From positions 868,001-932,000 of the forward strand of contig NZ_SRKZ01000002.1 in assembly GCF_004745865.1 (NCBI RefSeq): DNA of 64,000 nucleotides. The letters run 5' to 3'. A program made the position numbers and the translations under genes. This document shows, piece after piece, positions 8,297 to 16,821 of the stretch. The stretch is from Hymenobacter wooponensis. Lineage in GTDB: Bacteria; Bacteroidota; Bacteroidia; Cytophagales; Hymenobacteraceae. Positions within the stretch are counted from its first letter, which is position 1; the number at the start of each line of letters is the position of its first letter. A model generated the notes under the pieces. It was given only the letters and a program-made list of their open reading frames with translations, was not told the DNA's origin and did no database searches.

Positions 8297-9473
8297 CCAG
8301 GCTGCTGCCGGAACTGCCCCGCGCACCAAGCACACCCAGCTTGCTCGCCCTAACCTAGGGGAGTTTGGCCGCCAGGAGCTAGCTATTCTGGGAGCTCCTT
8401 GTGGTAAGATAAAGGACCTGGCGGCCCGCCTGCTGCCCCTGCTCTCCTCTACGCTGCGCGTTACGTACGTGGACGCCGACCATGCCGCCGGCGACGACGC
8501 AGCCCAGGGTGGTAGTGGCGGCCAGGATGCCATTCTGCAGGCCGGCGCCGCGGCGGAGCTAACGGACAAAATCACTTTTGCGCGGCTGGATATGAAGCGC
8601 GGGTTTGACAAGTTCAGTCAGCAGGAGTGGCTGCAGCACCAGAGCCTGGTGCTGGTGAACGGCAACCACTTCCGGGCTCAGCAGCAGCTTGTAATCCTGG
8701 ACCCCGCCAAGCCCGTGGAGAAGAAACTGGACCGCCTCACCAACGTGCGTGCCCTGCTCCTGCCCGAAGGTGTAACGGAAGTACCAGCCTACTTGCGTGC
8801 CCACCTGGGCGCCGCCCAAGTACCCATTCTGCCACTGCACGATACGCAAGCCATTGCAGACCTGATTCTGCAGGAATGGCAAGTGGCAGTTCCTCCTCTG
8901 CGCGGCCTGGTGCTGGCTGGGGGCCGCAGCCAACGCATGGGCCAGGATAAGGGCAAGCTTACCTACCACGCCGGGCAAGAGCAGCGCGCCCGCGCCGCTG
9001 AGCTACTGGCCGGATTCTGCCAGGACGTCCACGTTTCCTGCCGGCCCGACCAGGTAGTGGAACTGGAATTCGCCGGCCTCCGCCCCCTGCCCGACACCTT
9101 CTCCGACCTAGGCCCCCTGAGTGGACTACTCTCCGCCTTCCGCCTCGACCCCAACGCGGCCTGGCTGGTAGTGGCCTGCGACCTGCCCTTCCTCTCCGAA
9201 ACCACGCTAGGCCACCTGGTAGCAAACCGCCAGCCGGCCCGCATGGCCACCGCCTTTCAGAGCCCTGAAAATGAGTGGCCCGAGCCTCTCATTACCATCT
9301 GGGAGCCGCGCAGCTACGGCACGCTCCTGCGTTTCCTCAGCCTCGGCTACTCTTGCCCCCGCAAGTCCCTCATCAACTCCGACATTGAGCTACTCGCCAC
9401 GCCGGCTCCTCAGGAGCTACGCAACGTGAACACCCCCGAGGAGTTTGAGGAAGCTAAGCGGGATTTAGGGTAA
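8286..9473 (+). CDS. mobA: Molybdenum cofactor guanylyltransferase MobA with N-terminal MobB-like extension
   Basis: The chosen ATG at 8286 (MSDNQAAAGTAP) overlaps the moaC stop by 11 bases. The frame can be extended to 8229, but only within moaC. The C-terminal half (about 207-395) is a MobA nucleotidyltransferase that links GMP to molybdopterin: LVLAGGRSQRMGQDKGKL, the Asp in VACDLPFL, and a terminal NVNTPEEFEEA. The N-terminal 200 residues resemble a degenerate P-loop domain. GAPCGK near 37-41 is shorter than a canonical Walker A motif, which suggests a MobB-derived domain that has lost normal GTP binding. Bis-MGD produced here would serve the FdhF-type enzymes at 21-26 kb. Confidence 0.88.
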   Translation: MSDNQAAAGTAPRTKHTQLARPNLGEFGRQELAILGAPCGKIKDLAARLLPLLSSTLRVTYVDADHAAGDDAAQGGSGGQDAILQAGAAAELTDKITFARLDMKRGFDKFSQQEWLQHQSLVLVNGNHFRAQQQLVILDPAKPVEKKLDRLTNVRALLLPEGVTEVPAYLRAHLGAAQVPILPLHDTQAIADLILQEWQVAVPPLRGLVLAGGRSQRMGQDKGKLTYHAGQEQRARAAELLAGFCQDVHVSCRPDQVVELEFAGLRPLPDTFSDLGPLSGLLSAFRLDPNAAWLVVACDLPFLSETTLGHLVANRQPARMATAFQSPENEWPEPLITIWEPRSYGTLLRFLSLGYSCPRKSLINSDIELLATPAPQELRNVNTPEEFEEAKRDLG

Positions 9474-9495
9474 ACCATTAGGAAATAGGAACGGT

Positions 9496-9785
9496 ACTCC
9501 CCTGCTCAGATGAGAAAGAGTTGGGGTGGTTGATGTAGCCTAGAACGAACCAATAAGAACGTCATGCTGAGCGCAGCCGAAGCATCTCTACCTCTGGCTA
9601 TTCAACAGGCCTAGAAGTGATTCAACGAAGCGGTAGAGATGCTTCGGCTGCGCTCAGCATGACAGTCAGTTTATCAACATTAGCACGCAAGATGTCTCGA
9701 CAAGCTCGACATGACGTTCTGCGTGAACAGATAAACAACGATGGGTCAACTACCCCTAACCCCTCCTCATCTGAGGAGGGGAGCT
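9496..9785. repeat. Composite nested palindromic element (copy 1)
   Basis: The outer arms are 9496-9535 and 9747-9785, inverted copies of a CCCCTAACCCCTCCTCATCT-type unit (the left one degenerate). Inside is a perfect 32-bp inverted repeat, 9561-9592 with 9632-9663 (GTCATGCTGAGCGCAGCCGA... and its reverse complement). A degenerate half copy lies at about 9688-9719. It sits between the convergent ends of mobA and moaE. No reading frame inside looks like a protein. Confidence 0.75.
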
Positions 9786-9799
9786 TCGTTCTTATAATG

Positions 9800-10219
9800 T
9801 TAAGGGTGGGCGGCTACCCATACGTCGCCATCCTCGTAAAACTCCTTCTTCCAGATGGTTACCACCTGCTTCAGGGTATCGATGATGTACTGGCAGGCGG
9901 CGAAGCTCTCGGCGCGGTGGGGCGTAGACACGGCCACGATAACGGCTACGTCGCCGATATTTAGGGTGCCTTTGCGGTGGATGACGGTTACTTTCCGCAA
10001 CATAGGCCACTGCTGCTGGGCCTGCTCGGCTACTTTACGCAGCTGGTGCAGGGCCATACTGTCGTAGGCCTCATACTCCAGGCGTATCACAGGACGGCCG
10101 GTACTTTTATTGCGCACAGTGCCGATAAACGTGTTGATAGCGCCAGCTCCGTCATCCTCCACGGTTTGCAGAGCGGCATTTACGTCAATGGGCTGATCGA
10201 TTAGGTCGATGGTAATCAA
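9800..10219 (-). CDS. moaE: Molybdopterin synthase catalytic subunit MoaE
   Basis: MoaE with thiocarboxylated MoaD converts cPMP to molybdopterin. The frame is open from TTG 10261. TTG at 10219 gives ITIDLIDQPIDVNAAL directly after the start, as in relatives, and about 139 residues. No ATG is available, so the exact start is uncertain. Motifs: GAINTFIGTVRN, LEYEAYDSMA, KVTVIHRKGTLNIGDVAV, VSTPHRAESFAAC and the catalytic-lysine region LKQVVTIWKKE. It lies downstream of moaD on the same strand. Confidence 0.92.
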   Translation of the reverse strand: MITIDLIDQPIDVNAALQTVEDDGAGAINTFIGTVRNKSTGRPVIRLEYEAYDSMALHQLRKVAEQAQQQWPMLRKVTVIHRKGTLNIGDVAVIVAVSTPHRAESFAACQYIIDTLKQVVTIWKKEFYEDGDVWVAAHP

Positions 10220-10339
10220 AAGGCAGGGAGCAAGTAGGAATGAATACGTAGCAGTGAACAAAGAGCAAGTACTAATGCGCCATGATGCCGGTGGTCTTGC
10301 CTACTGCTCATGGCTCATTGTTGGTTGCTCATTGCCAAT

Positions 10340-10582
10340 CTAGCCGCCGCTTACGGGCGGGATGAGGGCAATTTCGTCACGCTCGTGGAGGGGAGCATCG
10401 TCGGAGGCGTATTCGTTGTTGACGGCCACGGCCAGGCTGGAAAGGCGGTTCAGGGCCGGATACTCCTGCTGCAAACGCGCCAGCAACTCCTGCACCGATT
10501 GGCCTTCGGGCGCCGCCACTTCCAGCGTCGACTGGCCTACGATTTCTCGGGCGATGCCGAACAAAGCAATTTTTAAGTTCAT
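10340..10582 (-). CDS. moaD: Molybdopterin synthase sulfur carrier subunit MoaD
   Basis: 80 residues with a ubiquitin-like fold. It starts MNLKIALFGIAREIVG and ends in the required Gly-Gly (IPPVSGG), the C-terminus that is adenylylated by MoeB and thiocarboxylated. It lies upstream of moaE with a gap of about 120 bp, and is divergent from moaA. The MoeB-rhodanese at 18.5-19.6 kb is its likely activating enzyme. Confidence 0.94.
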   Translation of the reverse strand: MNLKIALFGIAREIVGQSTLEVAAPEGQSVQELLARLQQEYPALNRLSSLAVAVNNEYASDDAPLHERDEIALIPPVSGG

Positions 10583-10825
10583 AAACTCTAGAGTTACGCT
10601 GTTTTAACGCCGATGTACCAGATAGTAGCTAGCAACAGGCGTGAAGTGTAAACTACCGCGCCGGGTTGGTTGTTACCAAGCACGCCCCGCAGCTTTAGAA
10701 CATCTTCCGGCCCTGAATCTGCGTACAGGCCCAAGTACGCAGATTCCCGTTTTTAGTGCGACGATTAACCACGAATAATCGTTTGCTTCGGGGTATCCGC
10801 GCCTCCTCTGCGTAATCCGCACCTT

Positions 10826-11833
10826 ATGTCTGCTCCTGTACCGTCCGTTTTGTTTGATAATCATGGCCGCCCGCTGGAATACCTGCGCCTGGCCGTTACG
10901 GACCGCTGCAACCTGCGCTGCTTCTACTGCATGCCCGAAGAAGGCATCAAGTACATGCCCAAGCACGAGCTGCTTACCTATGAGGAGATGGAGCGCCTGG
11001 TAGCCATTATGGCGGGCTTGGGCGTGCGTAAAGTACGCCTGACCGGCGGAGAGCCATTTGTGCGCCGCGACTTGGTGCCGTTCATGAGCCGCTTGGCCGA
11101 AATCCCGGGCATTGAGGAGCTGACCATGACCACCAACGGCGTGCTCACCGCGCCTCACGTGCCGGAGCTGGCCCGAATGGGCGTGAAGGCCGTAAACCTG
11201 AGCCTCGATACCATGGACCGGGCCCGATTTGCTAGCATCACGCGCCGCGACGAGCTGCCGCGGGTAATGGAGACCTTCTACGCCTTGCTGGCGGCGGGCA
11301 TTCGGGTGAAGATCAACGCGGTGGTGATGGATGGCCAGAACACCCAGGACATTTTGCCCTTGGCGGAGCTAACCCGCGACCTGCCCGTGGATGTGCGCTT
11401 TATCGAGGAAATGCCCTTCAACGGGGGCAGCCACGCCGCCACCCTGCCCTGGAACCACGTGCGTATTCGGGAACACTTGGAGCTCAACCTCGGTACGTTG
11501 CTACCCGTGGTTTCCCGCCCCGGCGACACGGCTTCGCACTACACTATTGCTGGCCACCAAGGCCGCGTGGGCATTATTGCGGCCTACTCGCGCACCTTCT
11601 GCGGCACCTGCAACCGTATCCGTCTCACGGCGGAAGGCGGCCTCAAAACCTGCCTCTACGACCAAGGCGTGCTTGATATCCGAGCACTGCTCCGTGGTGG
11701 CTCTTCTGATGCAGAGGTAGCCATGGCTCTTACCTCAGCCTTCCGCAACCGCGCCGCCAATGGCTTTGAGGCGGAGCAGCAACGCCCCCTGCATCAGCTC
11801 AGCTTTGAGTCGATGAGCACGATTGGCGGCTAG
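10826..11833 (+). CDS. moaA: GTP 3',8-cyclase MoaA (radical SAM)
   Basis: First enzyme of Moco synthesis. 335 residues, full length. The N-terminal radical-SAM cluster is Cys28, Cys32 and Cys35 (CNLRCFYC). The C-terminal GTP-binding [4Fe-4S] cluster is Cys259, Cys262 and Cys276 (FCGTCNRIRL ... TCLYD). RLTGGEPFVRRDL is the usual GGEP motif. The protein ends in Gly-Gly, as active MoaA requires. The start is ATG 10826 in a 243-bp divergent spacer shared with moaD. Confidence 0.97.
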   Translation: MSAPVPSVLFDNHGRPLEYLRLAVTDRCNLRCFYCMPEEGIKYMPKHELLTYEEMERLVAIMAGLGVRKVRLTGGEPFVRRDLVPFMSRLAEIPGIEELTMTTNGVLTAPHVPELARMGVKAVNLSLDTMDRARFASITRRDELPRVMETFYALLAAGIRVKINAVVMDGQNTQDILPLAELTRDLPVDVRFIEEMPFNGGSHAATLPWNHVRIREHLELNLGTLLPVVSRPGDTASHYTIAGHQGRVGIIAAYSRTFCGTCNRIRLTAEGGLKTCLYDQGVLDIRALLRGGSSDAEVAMALTSAFRNRAANGFEAEQQRPLHQLSFESMSTIGG

Positions 11834-11897
11834 CCTTGCCTGATTTTTTCTTTTGGGGTAGGGTGATAGTTGGGAGAAAAGCTGATTAATACGCAGA

Positions 11898-12500
11898 ATG
11901 GTACCTCCTATGACTGCATCCGTCTTACTTCAGCCCGCCCCGCCGGCCGCCGCTTCCCTGCGGGAAGAGCTGCGCGCCAACCGCACCAGCACCCTCACCC
12001 GTCTCTACCAACGGACGTTTCCGATGGTCCGCCGCCACGTGCTGGAGCGCGGTGGCACCACCCAGGATGCCAAGGATGTTTTCCAGGATGCGCTAGTAGT
12101 ATTTTACGAGAAGACGGTAGGTGGCAGCCTAGTACTCACCTGTTCACCCAGCACCTACCTCGTAGGCGTGTGTCGCCACCTGTGGCAGCAGGAACTCAGC
12201 CGCCGCAACCGACTGCCCCTCTCAGATCTGAACGAGGCGCATGAGCAATTTCCTGATTCTGCTGAGGCCCCTGCGGCCGAGCCTGCGCCGGCTCTGGCGG
12301 TGCTAGAATACATATCTAAGCTCGGCGAAAAGTGCCAACGTATTCTGCTCTCGTTCTACTACTTCCAGCAGCCTCTGGAGCAGATTGCGGCAGAGAATAG
12401 TTATGGTACTGTCCGCTCGGCCACGGTGCAGAAGTTTAAGTGCCTGGAACGGCTGCGGAAAGCCGTGCGCCAAGCCGTTGCTTTCACCTCTGCTCACTAG
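11898..12500 (+). CDS. ECF-type RNA polymerase sigma factor
   Basis: 200 residues. Sigma-2 region: LTRLYQRTFPMVRRHV, then DAKDVFQDALVVFYEK. Then STYLVGVCRHLWQQELSRR. Sigma-4 follows a linker rich in Ala and Pro: LGEKCQRILLSFYYFQQPLEQIA, SATVQKFKCLERLRKAV. The recognition helix reads YGTVRSATVQKFKCLERL, rather divergent from the usual sigma-4. ATG 11913 is an alternative start. Only 3 bp separate its stop from the next gene, which resembles the cytoplasmic part of an anti-sigma. The two are probably an operon. Target genes are unknown. Confidence 0.82.
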   Translation: MVPPMTASVLLQPAPPAAASLREELRANRTSTLTRLYQRTFPMVRRHVLERGGTTQDAKDVFQDALVVFYEKTVGGSLVLTCSPSTYLVGVCRHLWQQELSRRNRLPLSDLNEAHEQFPDSAEAPAAEPAPALAVLEYISKLGEKCQRILLSFYYFQQPLEQIAAENSYGTVRSATVQKFKCLERLRKAVRQAVAFTSAH

Positions 12501-12503
12501 GCC

Positions 12504-12800
12504 ATGCGTCCGGAACTCGAACATCTGCAGCGGCTGGAGCATCATCTGCTAGGCCACCCCACCCCCACTGAAACCATCCAGTGGCAAGTCCAGCTCCAGC
12601 AAGATCCTGTGCTGGCCGCCGATGCGGAGCTGCAGCAACACCTCTACCACGGCATTCTCCTGGCAGGTCGCCAGCAGCTCCGGCAAGAGCTAGAGGAGAT
12701 TCATACTCAGCTTTACCGCCCCCGGCGCACTTGGCTGCGCCATGCCGTAGCTCGCCTGCACCAGGCCCTGCGGTGGCCTACACGGTCCGCTCGCCGCTAA
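12504..12800 (+). CDS. Small protein resembling the cytoplasmic part of an anti-sigma factor
   Basis: 98 residues, translated 3 bp after the sigma factor. The pattern is an N-terminal helix (LEHLQRLEHHLLG), a PTPTE turn, then WQVQLQQDPVLAADAELQQ and LLAGRQQLRQELEEIH. This matches the N-terminal sigma-binding region of Bacteroidota anti-sigma proteins, which read roughly 'xxxxDPxLAxExxxxxxxxxGixxxxRxxLxxxL'. Unlike full anti-sigmas there is no membrane helix or periplasmic domain. The C-terminus is basic (RRTWLRHAV...WPTRSARR). It may be a soluble regulator or a shortened relic. The assignment is inferred. Confidence 0.6.
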   Translation: MRPELEHLQRLEHHLLGHPTPTETIQWQVQLQQDPVLAADAELQQHLYHGILLAGRQQLRQELEEIHTQLYRPRRTWLRHAVARLHQALRWPTRSARR

Positions 12801-12887
12801 CCCTTCACCTTCTTGAAGCATCGGTTTCGGTACTCCTGCTGGGGGTACCTAGGCCTCTCTATGCCCTTCCACCTCACCCTTCCTGCT

Positions 12888-13583
12888 ATGTTAATGACTC
12901 CCGAATTTCGAAAGTTTGCGGTGCACGACCGTGGCCTAAACGGCCTCACTGTTGACCGCTACCTCCACCAAATGCAAGGCACCGCCTGGCCCCAGGTCAT
13001 GGGCATGACTCGCTCCGTGATTGAGGAGAGGCCTACGCGCTTCGCAGAGATTGATGTGTTTTCGCGCCTGATCATGGACCGCATCATCTTCCTGGGGCAG
13101 GCTGTCGATGATAACATTGCCAACATCATCAATGCCCAATTGCTCTTCCTAGAATCGGTAGATAACCGTAAGGATATTTTGCTCTACATCAACTCGCCGG
13201 GCGGGTCGGTGTACGCGGGGCTGGGCATGTACGACACCATGCAGTACGTAAACCCCGACGTGGCTACCATTTGTACTGGCCTAGCCGCAAGCATGGGGGC
13301 GTTCCTGTTGTGTGGTGGGGCATTGGGCAAACGCTCGGCCCTGCCCCATGCGCGCGTTATGATTCACCAGCCTAGCGGCGGGGTACAAGGTCCGTCGGCT
13401 GATATTGAAATTACGGCGCGTGAGGTCGTGAAGCTCCGCCAGGAGCTCTATGGCATTTACGCCGAGCGCACCGGTAAAACCACGCAGCAAATTCACGACG
13501 ACTCTGACCGAGACTACTGGCTGCGCGCCGATGAAGCCAAAGAGTACGGCCTCATCGACGAAGTGCTGGAGCGCAAGCCCTAG
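12888..13583 (+). CDS. clpP: ATP-dependent Clp protease proteolytic subunit ClpP
   Basis: Serine peptidase subunit of the ClpP barrel. The frame is open from TTG 12813; ATG 12888 ([16 protein letters not shown]) matches Bacteroidota ClpP starts and gives 231 residues. The catalytic triad is present: Ser135 in [10 protein letters not shown], His160 in VMIHQPSGG, Asp209 in DRDYW. The fold motifs [12 protein letters not shown] and [15 protein letters not shown] are intact. No clpX or tig neighbour is present, unlike the common tig-clpP-clpX order. It may therefore be one of several ClpP paralogs. Confidence 0.94.
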   Translation: MLMTPEFRKFAVHDRGLNGLTVDRYLHQMQGTAWPQVMGMTRSVIEERPTRFAEIDVFSRLIMDRIIFLGQAVDDNIANIINAQLLFLESVDNRKDILLYINSPGGSVYAGLGMYDTMQYVNPDVATICTGLAASMGAFLLCGGALGKRSALPHARVMIHQPSGGVQGPSADIEITAREVVKLRQELYGIYAERTGKTTQQIHDDSDRDYWLRADEAKEYGLIDEVLERKP

Positions 13584-13592
13584 CCCTGTCGT

Positions 13593-13721
13593 GAGAACGA
13601 TGTAGAGACGCCACACTTGGCGTCTCGGCGCGTGCTGATGTTGTTTAGTTTGATGTTCTAGTTGTTCTAGGCCAGTCATTCAACGACGAGACGCCAAGTG
13701 TGGCGTCTCTACATCGTTCTC
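13593..13721. repeat. Perfect 35-bp inverted repeat (GTAGAGACGC family)
   Basis: Arms 13593-13627 and 13687-13721 are exact reverse complements. Each arm also folds on itself (GAGACGCCA-CAC-TTGGCGTCTC), so the element can form one long hairpin or two small ones. The 59-base spacer contains CTAGGCCAGT. It lies between clpP and the hydrolase and could act as a terminator for clpP, but has no T-run. Confidence 0.8.
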
Positions 13722-13793
13722 GCGTCAGCACGCAGAGCGACCCAACTATTAAACCCCACCAATCCGCCCTAAACCTCGTATCCTTGGAGCGCG

Positions 13794-14597
13794 ATGAAAG
13801 CTCTCTTTTGGATACTTGGCCTAGGAGCCGTCCTGTACGTAGCCATTTGCCTGCTGCTGTATTTTCAGCAGGAGCGGCTGTTGTTCTTCCCGAACAAGCT
13901 AGCCAAGGATTATCGGTTCCGCTTCCCTGGTCGGTTTGAGGAGCGCTGGATTACAACCGCCGATGGTACTAAGCTGCACGGGCTACTCTTCCCCGCTGAT
14001 TCGTCTCAGGGGCTCATCTTTTACCTGCACGGCAACGGCGGGGCGCTGGATAGCTGGGGTGATGTGGCCACCACCTACACCCGCCTCGGCTACGATGTAT
14101 TCTTGCTCGACTACCGGGGTTACGGCAAAAGCGAGGGCCGCATCAGCAGCCAGCAACAGCTTCTGGCTGATGCCGATACCGCGTACCAGCAACTGCTGAA
14201 GGAGTACCCCGAGGAGCGCGTGGTGCTGCTGGGCTACTCTTTGGGCACGGGCGTGGCGGCCTGGCTGGCGGCGCATCATCAGCCCAAGCTCCTGGTGTTG
14301 CAGGCACCCTACGCCAGCATGCGCGCCACGGCCCGGCAGCACTATCCGTGGGTGCCGGGGCTGGTGGTGCGCTACCCCCTGGCCACCGACAAAGTTTTGC
14401 CGCAGGTGAAAGCGCCCATCGTCATCTTCCACGGCGACCAAGATGAGATTATTGACTATCGCACAACCCTGAAACTGAAGGATCTGCTGAAACCGCAGGA
14501 TCAATTTATCACCCTGCCCGGCGTAGGCCACAACGGCATGACGGAGAACCTGGTGTACCGGCGGTTGATTCAGCAACTGTTGGCCCCACAGGGTTAA
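13794..14597 (+). CDS. Alpha/beta hydrolase with N-terminal membrane anchor
   Basis: 267 residues. A single N-terminal transmembrane helix (about 3-23) is followed by an alpha/beta-hydrolase domain of the Bem46/ABHD17 type. The oxyanion region is YLHGNGG (78-83). The nucleophile is Ser149 in GYSLGTG, with Asp217 in HGDQDEII and His246 in GVGHNGM as the likely triad. LDYRGYGKSEG is also typical. Substrate is unknown; relatives are serine esterases or acyl hydrolases tethered to the inner membrane. It stands as a single gene. Confidence 0.85.
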   Translation: MKALFWILGLGAVLYVAICLLLYFQQERLLFFPNKLAKDYRFRFPGRFEERWITTADGTKLHGLLFPADSSQGLIFYLHGNGGALDSWGDVATTYTRLGYDVFLLDYRGYGKSEGRISSQQQLLADADTAYQQLLKEYPEERVVLLGYSLGTGVAAWLAAHHQPKLLVLQAPYASMRATARQHYPWVPGLVVRYPLATDKVLPQVKAPIVIFHGDQDEIIDYRTTLKLKDLLKPQDQFITLPGVGHNGMTENLVYRRLIQQLLAPQG

Positions 14598-14650
14598 GAG
14601 CCCGCCCGTTGGCTTTCCAAGCTTGGTAAATTTGCCGTAGCTTGTCGGCT

Positions 14651-15841
14651 ATGCTCCGTCCTACTTCCTTCCCCCGTCTGCTGGCAGTGCTCTGCCTTGC
14701 CCTATCTGTTGCGCTGAGTGCACACGCGCAGCAGCGCAAAATCAACGTCAAGCAGGAGTTTGACCGCGCCGGGCAGCAACTCACGCGCCTGCTTCAGACT
14801 CACCCCGACGTCACGAAGTTTCCCTACTCCAGTAAGCCCGACGGCTCCCTCAAAGACACGCCCTCGGAGTGGTGGACTAGTGGCTTTTTCGGGGGCACGC
14901 TGTGGTACATGTTTGAGTACACGAAGCAGCCGCAGTGGCAGAAGGCCGCCGACTGCTGGACGATGGCAATGGCCCAGGAGCAAACCAACACGGGTACCCA
15001 CGACCTGGGCTTTATGCTGTATTGCCCCTTCGGGAATGGCCTACGGCTCACCCAAAACCCAGCCTATAAGCCGGTTTTGCTTACCGGTGCCAAGTCCTTG
15101 GCTACGCGGTTCAACCCTGAAGTGGGCTTGATAAAGTCGTGGAACGACTTTCAGGGCTACAAGTACCCGGTCATCATTGATAACATGATGAACCTGGAGC
15201 TGCTGTGCTGGGCGGCCCGCACCACCGGCGACTCTACCCTGCGCCGCCTCAGCATCACGCACGCCGACAACACCCTCAAAAATCACTTCCGGCCCGATGG
15301 CAGCACCTACCACGTAGTGTGCTACGATGAGCACGGGCAGGTGCTGGCAAAGAAAACCGCCCAGGGTGCCGCCGATAACTCAGCGTGGGCGCGGGGCCAG
15401 GCCTGGGCCATCTACGGCTACACCACCATGTTCCGCGATACCAAGTTGGCGCGCTATCGGGAGCAGGCCCGCAAAACCGCCGACTTCTTCCTAAACCACC
15501 CCAACCTGCCCGCCGACAAAATTCCGTACTGGGATTTTAACGCGCCCAACATCCCACAGGAGGAGCGCGATGCCTCCGCCGCAGCCATTGTAGCATCGGC
15601 ACTGCTGGAGCTGCAGCAGTACTGCCCCGCCCCCGATGCCAAGCGCTACCGCCAAGCCGCCGAGCAGATGCTAGTGAGCCTGAGCAGCCCCTCGTACCGG
15701 GCCGCTGTGGGCGAGAACAACAACTTCCTCATAAAGCACTGTGTGGCCCACAAGCCAGCCAAGACCGAGGTAGATGCACCTCTAACCTACGCTGACTATT
15801 ACTACTTAGAAGCCTTACTGCGCTACAACAGGCTGAAATAA
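14651..15841 (+). CDS. Secreted GH88/GH105-type unsaturated glucuronyl/galacturonyl hydrolase
   Basis: 396 residues, signal peptide ending ALSAHAQ. The start is ATG 14651, nine bases into a frame that opens at TTG 14642. The body is an (alpha/alpha)6-barrel with the family motifs WWTSGFFGGTLWYMFEYT, THDLGFMLYCPFG, IIDNMMNLELLCWA, DNSAWARGQAWAIYG and a terminal YADYYYLEALLR. Asp118 and Asp177 correspond to the two conserved acidic residues that drive vinyl-ether hydration. Such enzymes remove the unsaturated uronic acid left by polysaccharide lyases. No lyase is in the window, so the partner is elsewhere or host material is used. Confidence 0.88.
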   Translation: MLRPTSFPRLLAVLCLALSVALSAHAQQRKINVKQEFDRAGQQLTRLLQTHPDVTKFPYSSKPDGSLKDTPSEWWTSGFFGGTLWYMFEYTKQPQWQKAADCWTMAMAQEQTNTGTHDLGFMLYCPFGNGLRLTQNPAYKPVLLTGAKSLATRFNPEVGLIKSWNDFQGYKYPVIIDNMMNLELLCWAARTTGDSTLRRLSITHADNTLKNHFRPDGSTYHVVCYDEHGQVLAKKTAQGAADNSAWARGQAWAIYGYTTMFRDTKLARYREQARKTADFFLNHPNLPADKIPYWDFNAPNIPQEERDASAAAIVASALLELQQYCPAPDAKRYRQAAEQMLVSLSSPSYRAAVGENNNFLIKHCVAHKPAKTEVDAPLTYADYYYLEALLRYNRLK

Positions 15842-16002
15842 AGTAGCCAGCACCTGTCCAACTGGCCTATCTGAAGCAAATACCTAAGCGAGAATACTTG
15901 AGCTAGTCCCCCAGATTAGGAGGAAACTAGTTCTTGACTGCGCAACTTAGCTGCGCTAGTGGTTGTATCCTGCTTACTTTCGCTGAACGTAGGCCACCCG
16001 TT

Positions 16003-16821
16003 ATGCTCGCTTCTCAACATCGTATCACCTTGTTCCTGATGGCTGCCCTGAGCGGCGCTAGCATCCAGGCCTCTCAGGCTCAAACCAATGCCGTTCCTGA
16101 CCCGAGGCTAGGTAGCTGGTTTGTTGGGACGGTCGTGTTGCCCGGTGGCCCAAAGCATTGGGGCGGTTATGTAGAGCTACAGGCTCGTGCTAACAGCACT
16201 TTTCGGCAGTTTTTCTACTATGAAACGAAGGGTGGAGTAAGCTACGATCTGGCTAAGAATTTCACCTTCATGCTGGCTGGAGGACGCTATTCTACCTCCG
16301 ATTACCGCGACCTGAGCGAGGGCCCGCTTAATACGGAAAAGCGCCTGTGGGAGCAGCTGACTCTCACGCACTACAGTGCCCGCCTCAAGATGGAGCACCG
16401 CTACCGGGTAGAGCAGCGCTGGTTTACTTTCCGCGATGATGTGGTGCCCGCTGGCTCCTTCCGGTACCGTAACCGCATCCGGTATCGCTTCAACACCTTC
16501 CTGCCCCTCAACCACCCTACGTTCGTTGACAAAACGGTCTTTTTGTCGGTGTACGATGAGGTATTTTTCAACCCGCGGGGACCAGTCTTTGAGCGCAACC
16601 GGGTGTATGCTGGCGCCGGCTACCAGTTTGATAAACACTTTACGGTGCAAGCTGGCTGGGTAAACCAAGCCAACTACACGCCCGCCAGCTACCGGCAGAA
16701 CACCTTTGTGCCCCAAACCAACATCGCCAAAAACAACTTAGTGTTTTCGGTTATCTACCGCATCAGCCGGCGCAACCAGGTAGTACCGGCTCCGGAATTC
16801 GTGCCGTCGCAGCCAGACTAA
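16003..16821 (+). CDS. DUF2490 family outer-membrane protein
   Basis: Start ATG 16003, giving about 272 residues with a signal peptide (MLASQHRITLFLMAALSG...QASQAQ). The text has the DUF2490 pattern: LGSWFVGTV near the start, WGGYVELQAR, FRQFFYYETKGGVSYDL, RLWEQLTL, LKMEHRYRVEQRW, FRYRNRIRYRF, VFLSVYDEVFFN, NRVYAGAGYQF. These are amphipathic strands of a barrel that acts at the outer membrane. Function is unknown. Its 3' end overlaps the 3' end of the minus-strand gene at 16763-17161 by 59 bases. Confidence 0.82.
   Translation: MLASQHRITLFLMAALSGASIQASQAQTNAVPDPRLGSWFVGTVVLPGGPKHWGGYVELQARANSTFRQFFYYETKGGVSYDLAKNFTFMLAGGRYSTSDYRDLSEGPLNTEKRLWEQLTLTHYSARLKMEHRYRVEQRWFTFRDDVVPAGSFRYRNRIRYRFNTFLPLNHPTFVDKTVFLSVYDEVFFNPRGPVFERNRVYAGAGYQFDKHFTVQAGWVNQANYTPASYRQNTFVPQTNIAKNNLVFSVIYRISRRNQVVPAPEFVPSQPD

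Noticed and set aside
9617..9964. 115-codon plus-strand frame crossing the composite repeat
   Set aside because: It runs through palindromic repeats and then opposite moaE.
10583..10825. Moco riboswitch upstream of moaA or moaD
   Set aside because: I could not recognise the Moco RNA motif; the element is known mainly from Proteobacteria and some others.
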